64,000 nt of DNA from contig CANJUD010000010.1 of assembly GCA_947477885.1 (NCBI GenBank), positions 58,415 through 122,414 on the forward strand, written 5' to 3'. The translations under genes were made by a program, and so were the position numbers. This DNA is from Bacteroidota bacterium (lineage in GTDB: Bacteria > Bacteroidota > Bacteroidia > UKL13-3). Below are positions 18,509-26,973 of this stretch, one piece after another. Each line of letters begins with the position of its first letter. Position 1 is the stretch's first letter. The notes under the pieces were generated by a model that saw only the letters and a program-made list of their open reading frames with translations, was not told the DNA's origin and ran no database searches.

Positions 18509-19318
18509 ATGCAAGATATTATAGAAGCCGCTTGGCAAAACCGTGAATTGTTGAAAGACAGCAACACACTTTCCACTATCAATGAAGTAATAGAACAACT
18601 TGACAAGGGGAAACTTCGCGTAGCCGAACCTTTGGAGAATGGCGACTGGCATGTGAATGAGTGGGTGAAGAAAGCAGTGATATTATACTTCCCCACACGT
18701 CAAATGGAAACATTTCATGCAGGGCCGATGGAGTTTTATGATAAGATGGCTTTGAAAAGTAATTATAAAGAATTGGGAATTCGGGTAGTGCCACATGCAG
18801 TTGCTCGCTATGGAAGTTATATATCGCCCGGAGTGATTTTGATGCCCTCGTATGTGAATATAGGAGCGTATGTAGATGAAGGCACCATGGTGGATACTTG
18901 GGCAACTGTAGGTTCATGTGCACAGATAGGCAAACATGTTCACTTAAGCGGTGGCGTTGGGATTGGAGGTGTATTAGAACCCGTGCAAGCAGCACCAGTT
19001 ATTATAGAAGATAACGCATTTATTGGTTCGCGTTGTATAGTAGTGGAAGGCGTGAGGGTAGGAGCAGCCGCAGTTTTGGGAGCCGGTGTTACTATTACAA
19101 TGTCAACAAAAATTATTGATGTTACGGGTGATGAACCTGTGGAATATAAAGGTCATGTCCCTGCTCGTTCAGTAGTAATTCCTGGAAGCTATGCCAAGAA
19201 ATTTGCTGCAGGAGAATATCAAGTTCCCTGTGCTCTCATCATCGGGCAACGTAAGCCCAGCACAGATTTGAAAACCTCATTGAATGATGCCTTGAGGGAG
19301 TATAATGTAGCAGTATAA
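18509..19318 (+). CDS. dapD: Tetrahydrodipicolinate N-succinyltransferase
   Basis: 269 residues, the normal length. DapD transfers succinyl from succinyl-CoA to tetrahydrodipicolinate in the lysine/meso-DAP pathway. The N-terminal helical domain (to about residue 90) is followed by the left-handed beta-helix of hexapeptide repeats (YISPGVILMPSYVNIGAYVD, GGVGIGGVLEP, IIEDNAFIGSR) and the C-terminal PCALIIGQRK strand. It stands alone. The TAA stop is immediately followed by a 7-bp-periodic array that lies in front of the next gene. Confidence 0.97.
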   Translation: MQDIIEAAWQNRELLKDSNTLSTINEVIEQLDKGKLRVAEPLENGDWHVNEWVKKAVILYFPTRQMETFHAGPMEFYDKMALKSNYKELGIRVVPHAVARYGSYISPGVILMPSYVNIGAYVDEGTMVDTWATVGSCAQIGKHVHLSGGVGIGGVLEPVQAAPVIIEDNAFIGSRCIVVEGVRVGAAAVLGAGVTITMSTKIIDVTGDEPVEYKGHVPARSVVIPGSYAKKFAAGEYQVPCALIIGQRKPSTDLKTSLNDALREYNVAV

Positions 19319-19402
19319 AGTAGTTAGTAATTAGTGGTAAGTAATCAGTTGTATTCAGGCGTCAGCAACTGACTACTGGTTACTTACCACTAATTACTTA
19401 TT
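19319..19402. repeat. Heptad-periodic fold-back array with GGCGTCAG core
   Basis: Starting one base after the dapD stop come AGTAGTT, AGTAATT, AGTGGTA, AGTAATC and AGTTG; then TATTCA-GGCGTCAG (core at 19358-19365); then CAACTGA, CTACTGG, TTACTTA, CCACTAA, TTACTTA. The two arms pair (19-bp and 7-bp blocks). The array ends directly at the -7 promoter of the M4 protease gene. Confidence 0.8.
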
Positions 19403-19405
19403 TTT

Positions 19406-19413
19406 TACTTTTG
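19406..19413 (+). promoter_or_regulatory. -7 promoter element for the M4 protease gene
   Basis: TACTTTTG, about 53 bases before the ATG at 19466. The right arm of the heptad array lies immediately upstream. Confidence 0.45.
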
Positions 19414-19465
19414 CAATACCACAATTCTCCGTATTTTTACACCTTAAATTACTAACTATTTTAAG

Positions 19466-22400
19466 ATGAGAATTATTTTCAGAGCAGTAGCTCTCGCATT
19501 ATTGGCGTCCTTGGCCTTACAAGGTTTTTCACAAAACACAAAATCTATTTGGAACTACAATACCACCGATGTGGTGATGAACGAAACTTGGGGCGTTCCA
19601 CAATTTGTAAAGTTTGATGATAAGAATCGTCCGAGTATTGAGGAATTAAAAAATCATTTAGAAACGGATTATGCTTTTGTTCTGAAACTGATGAAAGCAG
19701 AATCAGATGAGATTGGTTGGACACATTATCGTTATCGCCAAACCCAGAATGGATATGAGGTTGCTAATAGTATGATTATATTTCACACAATCAATGGCCA
19801 AGTAATATCATATAATGGAGAAATTTATCCTAACTTGGTTGTAATGGCCGATTATGATGTCGCTGAACAAGATGCTTTGAAATTCGCTACCCAGTATATG
19901 GGAGCAAAAACATACAAATGGGAATTGCCCGAGCAAGAAGCATTTATTAAAATAGAACAAGAAAATCCCAACGCCACATTTTTGCCCAAAGGCGAATTGG
20001 TATATAAGTCAGTAGGTGATGTGTATCATCAAACAACCTTTAAACTTTGCTGGAAATTTAATATATATGCTCATGAACCTGTGGCACGTAAATATATATA
20101 TGTTGATGCCAAAATTGGGAACATTTTGGGAGAAGAAGATCTTATCCATACAGGCGATGCAAAGGGCACGGCCGTTACGAGATATGCAGGAAAACAAACT
20201 ATTACCACCGATAGTACTGCCACAGAATTTCGCCTGCGTGAAAAAAGTGGACGTGGAAATGGAATAGAAACTTATAATTTACAACAGAGTAATTCATATA
20301 CAAATACTGATTTTACTGATGCCGATAATTATTGGAACAATAAAAATGCAAACAAAGATGAAGTAGCTACTGATGCCCATTTCGGAGCCGAATCAACTTA
20401 CGACTATTATAAGAAAAACCACAATAGAAATAGTTATAATAATGCTGGCGGAAAATTATTAAGTTATGTACATTATAGTGTGCAATATGATAATGCTTTC
20501 TGGGACGGCCAACGCATGACTTATGGAGACGGCAATCAATTGGCTCCACTTACATGCTTAGATGTTTGTGGGCATGAACTCACGCACGGTGTTACCGGAA
20601 ATTCAGCCCAATTGCAGTACTCGTATGAAAGTGGTGCACTTAACGAATCGTTCAGTGATATATTTGGTACGATGGTCGAGTTTTATGTGAAAGGAAGTAA
20701 TGCAAATTATTTAATAGGTGAAGATGCCGGTGGGGGTCAGGCTTTACGCAGTATGCAACGTCCTACCAATTATGGTAATCCCGGTGCATATAAAGACAGT
20801 TATTGGTTTACAGGAGCGCAAGATAACGGCGGCGTACACTATAATAGTGGCGTGCAAAATCATTGGTTTTATATAGTAACCGAAGGTGATTCGGGGTCTA
20901 ATTTTTTAGGGAAAGTCTATAATGTAAAAGGTATCGGGCAAACGAAATCTGCAAAGATTACTTATAGGAATTTAACTTATTATTTAACACCTAATGCAAA
21001 CTATGCAGCATCCAGATTGTATTCTATACAATCAGCAAAAGATATATATGGAAGTTGCTCTGATGAGGTAAAACAAGTTACCAATGCATGGTATGCCGTA
21101 AATGTTGGCAAAGCCTATGATACTTTGGTTACAGCACAATTCACTGCCAATAAAACTACATTTTGTAATGCAAAAGACACGGTATATTTTTCCAATAACA
21201 GTGCCATCTTTGCTTCATCCGTTTGGGATTTTGGAGATGGAACTAATTCTACACTAGCCAATCCAAAACATGTATATAATAAATACGGGCAATTCAATGT
21301 AAAACTAACTATAACAGGTTGTATCGGCGGGGCTGATAGTTTACTTATCAATAAATATATTACCGTAGATTCTACATTGTTATCATGCAAATCTGTTTCA
21401 TTGCCTATCAGTGGTTCAGGCACCACCCAAACAAATTGTTTTGGTTCATTAAAGGATAATGGCGGTGATTTAAACTATAGCAATAATACCGATGGAACTA
21501 TTACCATTTCACCTACAAATGCATCAGTTGTTACCTTAACATTTAATAGTTTTAATTTTGCAAATGGCGATTATCTAACTATATATGATGGTCCCAATAC
21601 TTCTAGTAATTTAATTGGTCAATATACAGGAAATAGTTTGCCCAATGGTGGAACAATTACTTCTATGGGCGGCTCTGTCACCATTCGCCAAACTACAGAT
21701 GCTTCAGGAGTTTCAACAGGTTTTGAATTAAACTGGCAATGTTATGCGAAAGTGCCTAATGATGTGGGCATATTGAAAATACATAATATATTAGGCAGGG
21801 CAAATACTTCTATCTCATTATCGAAAACTGAAAAGATAAAAGTATTGGTGAAAAATTTTGGGAGCACCACTGAAAAAAATATACCTTTATCATATAATAT
21901 AAATGGCTTAGGAAATGCATATGATACACTAAAAACATCACTAAATTCTGGAGATACTATTACTTTTACCTTTGCAAAAACCGCCGATTTAAATGCAGGC
22001 GGATATTATCAAATTGCATCGCAAACTAATTTGGCAAATGATACTGCCAGTAATAATGATCAAAATATAAAGATAATTAAAAATATAAAAAATGCTCCAG
22101 CATCATTACCCTATTTCCAAGGATTTGAAGCTGATGGAAATATATATACCCAACAAAATGTAATAGGTTTGGACAGTACCGATGAATTTGATTTCACCAC
22201 CAGCAGACCTGATAATGGACGATTGAGATTGGCTGCCGGAGCAGGTTTCCCCAATAGCGGTAACCATGCAGCTACTATGGATCAATTTCCCGCACAGAGT
22301 GGTAATGGGCCATTTGCAATTAATTATCTTACACTTACTTTGAACATGACTAAATATACAACAAACGAAAAGATATATCTTGATTTTGCGTATCAGAATC

Positions 22401-23713
22401 ATGGTGATGAAAAAAATGCAAACGATTTAGTTTGGGTGCGAGGCAGTGATAATAGTACATGGCTGCAGATATATGATTTATATGCAAATCAACCTGCACA
22501 AGATAACTACAAATCGGTACAAGATCTTGGTATATCTTCCTTGCTAAAATCAAATGGTCAATCTTTCTCAAGTAGTTTTCAAGTTCGTTTTGGTCAGGAA
22601 GATAATAATTCAGCAAGCCCAGGCACCCAATTCAGCGATGGCTATACTTTTGATGATATAACAATTTGGAAAGAGACTTTCGATTTGAGTGTAACAAATA
22701 TACAAAATCCAACCAATGGATGTAATATTGGAATGCAACCAGTTAAAATAACGCTTACCAATAAAGGTGGACCAATATCTAATCTTACAGTGCCTGTTAG
22801 TTATAAGATTAATAATAGTGCAGCAGTAACTGAAAATGCAACTATCACTATCGGGAAAGGTCAAAGTGCTACTTATACATTTACCCAATCGGTTAATTTT
22901 GCAACAACTGCAAACTATGATATTTTTTCGTATGTAAGTTGGTCGAACGATTCTGACAGAACCAATGATACTTTTAATGTTTCTATATATAATGCCCCAG
23001 CCATCTTAAAACCAATTATTACTATTACTGGCGACACTGCTTTTTGCCAGGGTGATAGTGCTATGCTTACTGCGAGTGGAGGCTACACCAATTATAGTTG
23101 GAGCAATAATGCGGGGTTAACACAAAGTGTGATAGTGAAAAGTACAGCAAATTATATATGTACCGTTAAAAACCAATACGGTTGTACTACGCAATCAGTG
23201 CCTGTTAAAATAAGTGTTGCACCATTGCCAAAAGCAGGTTTTGGATGGAATACTCCAGTGCCAAATAAAACAGTTACATTCAATAATCAAAGTTCGTATG
23301 CTACAAATTATATGTGGGATTTTGGTGATGGTGATACCAGTTCGGTTGCTTCCCCAGTGCATACATTTCCCAATTATGGAAAATATAGTGTTAAGCTCAC
23401 GGCATATAATAATTGCGGTTCCGATTTTTCTAAATTTGATGTGGGTGTTAACTTGAAGATGGGTGTTGAAATAGCACGAAACGAAAGCGGCATAGAGCTT
23501 TGGCCCAATCCCACAAGCAGTGAATTATATATAAAAGGACTAACCGGCCCCACTAAAATAAATATAATAGATGTGCAAGGAAAAATTGTGAGAATACAAA
23601 CAATTTATCCCAATCAATCAATAGCAGTGGAAAATTTGCCTGCAGGAATATATATGGCACAAATATTTTCCGATAATGCGAAAGTAGTAAACTTGAAATT
23701 TGTAAAAGAATAA
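19466..23713 (+). CDS. Secreted M4 (thermolysin-like) metalloprotease, multidomain, T9SS-sorted
   Basis: 1415 residues. A signal peptide (about 1-22) precedes an FTP/PepSY-type propeptide to about residue 210. The M4 catalytic domain has H370-E-L-T-H374 as the zinc-binding motif, E394 (GALNESFSDIFG) as third ligand and DNGGVHYNSG supplying the second catalytic His. Downstream are a PKD domain (WDFGDGT, about 590), a CUB-like domain (LTIYDGPNTSS, about 660-755), CARDB-like segments, a large beta domain, a second PKD (MWDFGDGD, about 1290) and a T9SS type A sorting domain (LWPNPTSSELY to the end). It is probably cell-surface or released and degrades extracellular protein. The heptad array upstream overlaps its promoter region. 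Confidence 0.95.
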   Translation: MRIIFRAVALALLASLALQGFSQNTKSIWNYNTTDVVMNETWGVPQFVKFDDKNRPSIEELKNHLETDYAFVLKLMKAESDEIGWTHYRYRQTQNGYEVANSMIIFHTINGQVISYNGEIYPNLVVMADYDVAEQDALKFATQYMGAKTYKWELPEQEAFIKIEQENPNATFLPKGELVYKSVGDVYHQTTFKLCWKFNIYAHEPVARKYIYVDAKIGNILGEEDLIHTGDAKGTAVTRYAGKQTITTDSTATEFRLREKSGRGNGIETYNLQQSNSYTNTDFTDADNYWNNKNANKDEVATDAHFGAESTYDYYKKNHNRNSYNNAGGKLLSYVHYSVQYDNAFWDGQRMTYGDGNQLAPLTCLDVCGHELTHGVTGNSAQLQYSYESGALNESFSDIFGTMVEFYVKGSNANYLIGEDAGGGQALRSMQRPTNYGNPGAYKDSYWFTGAQDNGGVHYNSGVQNHWFYIVTEGDSGSNFLGKVYNVKGIGQTKSAKITYRNLTYYLTPNANYAASRLYSIQSAKDIYGSCSDEVKQVTNAWYAVNVGKAYDTLVTAQFTANKTTFCNAKDTVYFSNNSAIFASSVWDFGDGTNSTLANPKHVYNKYGQFNVKLTITGCIGGADSLLINKYITVDSTLLSCKSVSLPISGSGTTQTNCFGSLKDNGGDLNYSNNTDGTITISPTNASVVTLTFNSFNFANGDYLTIYDGPNTSSNLIGQYTGNSLPNGGTITSMGGSVTIRQTTDASGVSTGFELNWQCYAKVPNDVGILKIHNILGRANTSISLSKTEKIKVLVKNFGSTTEKNIPLSYNINGLGNAYDTLKTSLNSGDTITFTFAKTADLNAGGYYQIASQTNLANDTASNNDQNIKIIKNIKNAPASLPYFQGFEADGNIYTQQNVIGLDSTDEFDFTTSRPDNGRLRLAAGAGFPNSGNHAATMDQFPAQSGNGPFAINYLTLTLNMTKYTTNEKIYLDFAYQNHGDEKNANDLVWVRGSDNSTWLQIYDLYANQPAQDNYKSVQDLGISSLLKSNGQSFSSSFQVRFGQEDNNSASPGTQFSDGYTFDDITIWKETFDLSVTNIQNPTNGCNIGMQPVKITLTNKGGPISNLTVPVSYKINNSAAVTENATITIGKGQSATYTFTQSVNFATTANYDIFSYVSWSNDSDRTNDTFNVSIYNAPAILKPIITITGDTAFCQGDSAMLTASGGYTNYSWSNNAGLTQSVIVKSTANYICTVKNQYGCTTQSVPVKISVAPLPKAGFGWNTPVPNKTVTFNNQSSYATNYMWDFGDGDTSSVASPVHTFPNYGKYSVKLTAYNNCGSDFSKFDVGVNLKMGVEIARNESGIELWPNPTSSELYIKGLTGPTKINIIDVQGKIVRIQTIYPNQSIAVENLPAGIYMAQIFSDNAKVVNLKFVKE

Positions 23714-23727
23714 TTATATATAGTTCC

Positions 23728-24861
23728 TTGAAAAAAAAGATTGTTATAGTATTTATTTTTTTAGGTGCATTTGCAGGGTTTTCCTTTGTGAATAAGCCAG
23801 CCCCCCAATTTCGTGGGCGTTCATTCAAAATTGCTTTGTTGCTGCCTTTTTGTTCAGATGTGCCTGAGGCTGAATTCAAGCGTAAAAAATTGGCACCAAT
23901 TCAAAAAGCAGCCCTAGAATATTATGAGGGAATTTTAACTGCTTTAGATTCGCTAGAGAAACTTGGGTTTGAGTGCAATCTTACAGTTTACGATACCCAA
24001 AAAGATTCACTTACCACACTTCGTATTTTACAAAAGCCTGAAATTAAAAATATGGATTTTATTATCGGTCCCTTATTTAAAGAAGGAATTAATATGTTGG
24101 CTGAATATTGTTTGCAAAATAAAATATATCATTTGTCTCCCGTAGTATCGGTAGTATCTTCTGTTAGTACCCCTTATTTGATTAATACCAATACTGATAT
24201 CTCTAATTTTGATAAAAGCATTGCTGATTTTTGGGTAAGGGATTTTGATACAGCCAATATATATATTATACATGACGGTAAAAAAAGTATGAAAGCCTTG
24301 GCCGAAAAACTCCGCAGCAAGCCCGATTCGATCAATATGCTGAAGGTGAAAATTCTAAATGCTGTACCCTATTTAAAAACAGAAGATATCATATCAACCC
24401 CCGAAAGACCTGCTCTTTTATTGGTACTCAGTAATGATGAAAACTGGGTGAACCGTCAAATGAAAAATGTAAAGGATTTGGAAAATTTCACCTTGATGGG
24501 TTTAGAAAGTTGGCTTGATTTTAAAAGTCCCGATTTCGAAAAATGGATTGCCTATCATTGTCTGTTTGCTACCGCACATCATGTAAATATTGCAAATGCT
24601 AAGGGATTCCGTACATTGTATAGAACCAAGTATTATATTGAGCCCAGTGAATATTCCTATAAGGGCTTCGACCAAATGTTATATATAGGGAAACTATATA
24701 ATTCATACGTAGCTAACTGGACTAACCATCTAGACGAAAGCTATCAAGCCCTCCACAATAATTTTAGTCTTGACCAAGACCCCGTAAACAAGCAATGGAT
24801 CAATACCGAAATTAAGATTTTAAAGTTGGAAGAAAATGGTTTGATGCAGATGTATAGGTAA
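23728..24861 (+). CDS. Periplasmic-binding-protein type I-like exported protein
   Basis: 377 residues. The start is TTG at 23728, 14 bases after the protease stop; no ATG precedes the signal peptide (KKKIVIVFIFLGAFAGFSF). KIALLLPFC at the start of the mature domain and IIGPLF...NIYIIHDG match the Rossmann-like lobes of amino-acid ABC binding proteins (Peripla_BP_6 type). In Bacteroidota, homologues often carry LysM repeats in front; this one does not. No permease is near, so a structural or peptidoglycan-related role is as likely as transport. Confidence 0.85.
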   Translation: MKKKIVIVFIFLGAFAGFSFVNKPAPQFRGRSFKIALLLPFCSDVPEAEFKRKKLAPIQKAALEYYEGILTALDSLEKLGFECNLTVYDTQKDSLTTLRILQKPEIKNMDFIIGPLFKEGINMLAEYCLQNKIYHLSPVVSVVSSVSTPYLINTNTDISNFDKSIADFWVRDFDTANIYIIHDGKKSMKALAEKLRSKPDSINMLKVKILNAVPYLKTEDIISTPERPALLLVLSNDENWVNRQMKNVKDLENFTLMGLESWLDFKSPDFEKWIAYHCLFATAHHVNIANAKGFRTLYRTKYYIEPSEYSYKGFDQMLYIGKLYNSYVANWTNHLDESYQALHNNFSLDQDPVNKQWINTEIKILKLEENGLMQMYR

Positions 24862-24869
24862 ATTAACAA

Positions 24870-24930
24870 AAGGCAAAGAGAGGATAGCTTTATGATCCTT
24901 TTTTATTTTTATACTTTTATCTTTGCCTTA
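24870..24930. terminator. Inverted repeat between convergent genes, terminator-like
   Basis: A short stem AGGAT/ATCCT (24881-24885, 24895-24899) is followed by a T-rich run on the plus strand. It is nested inside a 10-bp inverted pair AAGGCAAAGA/TCTTTGCCTT (24870-24879, 24920-24929). It lies between the ends of two convergent genes. Confidence 0.45.
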
Positions 24931-24990
24931 ATTCACTAAATCTCATTCCCCAATTTAGTAGTAAAATTTCATTTCTTTTTTCAGGATATA

Positions 24991-25857
24991 TTATAATACA
25001 ATTCCAACTTTCAATCCCAAATAATATTTACCAAAAGGGTCAATAGTTTTTCTAATATCAATCCCATAAGAATAAGGAATTTTGTGATTTAATTTTTCGT
25101 AAAATTCCCATAAAAACTGAAAGCCTGTTTTGCCAATAGTTTTGTCTTGACTTGTACCATATAAATATTGTTGAACATATATACCAACTGTAGTAAATCT
25201 CCTATATTTTTGTTCTTCTGACCTATTAGATATTTGCACGTTAGGGTCCATGTGATAGGAAATATTGCGAAGTCTTAATAATTTAACACCCACTACCGCT
25301 GAATAATAGCTAAAATTATTATAGCTAGCCGTTGAACCCACAGTAGCCCGGTATTGTGAACTATTTCTTTGGATACCTGTTTCAACTCCGAGACTGCTGA
25401 GACGTTTTGAATAGGCTTTCGATCTGTTTTCAAATACTTCTGTTTTTCTATCCACTTCTTTGCCTTGAGCATTTGTATAGGTAGTAGTTTGTGTGGTAGT
25501 TGTGCCGTCAGGCAATTTGATTCGTTTTGTTTCAGTGTTCTTTAGTAATAAGTATGTATGCGAAAGTTTTATTCTAGATAATGGTATAAAGCCATCATCG
25601 GCTTGTGAAATTCCCGCGAATTCAAAATTTATGAAACTATTTTGTTGTGGTGCCACCCTCATAAGGTTTACTGCAATCAAATTTGATTTTCCAGAATTAT
25701 ATACCCCAGGGTCTGCCCCAAGATATACGAAAAACCTTCGGTCAAAATTTTCGGGGTCGTCTTTGTCAACAATCATCCCAGCGTCGTTTTCTCCATCACT
25801 TTGTGCTTGTACAAAAGTTGAGGTAATTAGTAATGCAATAAATAGTAGTTTTTTCAT
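24991..25857 (-). CDS. Exported hypothetical protein, beta-barrel-like
   Basis: 288 residues. The signal peptide MKKLLFIALLITSTFVQAQ is followed by an acidic segment (DGENDAGMIVDKDDPENFDRR) and then strands with alternating hydrophobic residues (FFVYLGADPGVY, FINFEFAGI, YYSAVVGVKLLRL, KYYLGLKVGIVL). This suggests an outer-membrane or periplasmic beta protein. A Thr-rich insertion (TTTTQTTTYTN) lies near residue 125. I do not recognise the family. It is monocistronic. Confidence 0.8.
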   Translation of the reverse strand: MKKLLFIALLITSTFVQAQSDGENDAGMIVDKDDPENFDRRFFVYLGADPGVYNSGKSNLIAVNLMRVAPQQNSFINFEFAGISQADDGFIPLSRIKLSHTYLLLKNTETKRIKLPDGTTTTQTTTYTNAQGKEVDRKTEVFENRSKAYSKRLSSLGVETGIQRNSSQYRATVGSTASYNNFSYYSAVVGVKLLRLRNISYHMDPNVQISNRSEEQKYRRFTTVGIYVQQYLYGTSQDKTIGKTGFQFLWEFYEKLNHKIPYSYGIDIRKTIDPFGKYYLGLKVGIVL

Positions 25858-26293
<436 letters not shown>

Positions 26294-26301
26294 TAGATTT
26301 G
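26294..26301 (+). promoter_or_regulatory. -7 promoter element for the transposase gene
   Basis: TAGATTTG matches TAnnTTTG, 25 bases before the ATG at 26327. Confidence 0.4.
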
Positions 26302-26326
26302 TATTTTGTGATAAAATTATCATATT

Positions 26327-26770
26327 ATGTCACATTCACTTAATAAAATCTGGATACACTCGATATGGGCTACTAAGAACAGATACCCATATATCACTTC
26401 CAAAATTGAATCTGAAGTGCATGGCAAAATGTTGTCTGAATTTAATAAAATGGACTGCTCTGTTAAAATTATAAATGGTATGCCTGACCATGTACATTGC
26501 CTATATTTATTGAATCCTAATCGTTCGATCGCAGACGTATTGAAACAGGTTAAAGGCGGGAGTGCTTTTGCCATAAATGAATTGGGTTTGATACCTGATA
26601 AATTTGGTTGGCAAACAGGTTACGCATCCTATTCTGTCAGTGAATCTGCATTACAAAGAGTTTATGATTATATTAAAAATCAAAAACAACATCACACACA
26701 AAAAACGTTTGAAGACGAATATAATGAATTGATTCAATTAATGAACAATTCCCCATCGATTTCAATCTAG
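26327..26770 (+). CDS. IS200-like Y1 transposase, probably a REP-associated tyrosine transposase (RAYT)
   Basis: 147 residues with the HUH-nuclease fold. The metal-binding motif is MPDHVHCL and the C-terminal helix carries the catalytic Tyr candidate (QRVYDYIKNQKQHH). The N-terminus IWIHSIWATKNRYPYI is typical of the family. There is no accessory tnpB and no normal IS200 ends. Instead the stop codon TAG at 26768-26770 lies inside the first of several CCCACGAT palindromes. This is the arrangement expected of a domesticated RAYT that acts on REP hairpins. The gene is intact. Confidence 0.9.
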   Translation: MSHSLNKIWIHSIWATKNRYPYITSKIESEVHGKMLSEFNKMDCSVKIINGMPDHVHCLYLLNPNRSIADVLKQVKGGSAFAINELGLIPDKFGWQTGYASYSVSESALQRVYDYIKNQKQHHTQKTFEDEYNELIQLMNNSPSISI

Positions 26771-26801
26771 CCCACGATTGAAATCGTGGGCTGGATTGAA
26801 A
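26760..26801. repeat. REP-like hairpin 1, overlapping the transposase stop codon
   Basis: The stem AGCCCACGAT/ATCGTGGGCT with a TGAA loop (26769-26792) is extended by an outer 8-bp stem TTTCAATC/GATTGAAA after a single mismatch. This gives about 18 paired bases. Confidence 0.85.
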
Positions 26802-26870
26802 TATTCAAATGATTGGAACATTTTAAAATTATTTCTCTCAATTGAAACCGGGATATATTTTATATTAATG

Positions 26871-26890
26871 CCCATGATTTCAATCATGGG
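26871..26890. repeat. REP-like hairpin 2
   Basis: CCCATGATTTCAATCATGGG, a palindrome with the same architecture as hairpin 1. Both sides of the stem carry the C-to-T and G-to-A change, so pairing is kept (compensatory). Confidence 0.8.
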
Positions 26891-26910
26891 TACCCTGTCT
26901 CTACATTATT

Positions 26911-26973
26911 CCCACGATTGAAATCTTAAAACCGTAATAAATTTTATATTATTCCCACGATTGAAATTGTGGG
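26911..26973. repeat. REP-like half-site and hairpin, adjoining the RNase gene stop
   Basis: A half-copy CCCACGATTGAAATC lies at 26911-26925. A full copy at 26954-26973 (CCCACGATTGAAATTGTGGG) is directly next to the stop codon of the leftward RNase gene; read leftward that stop also reads TAGCCCAC. Confidence 0.8.
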
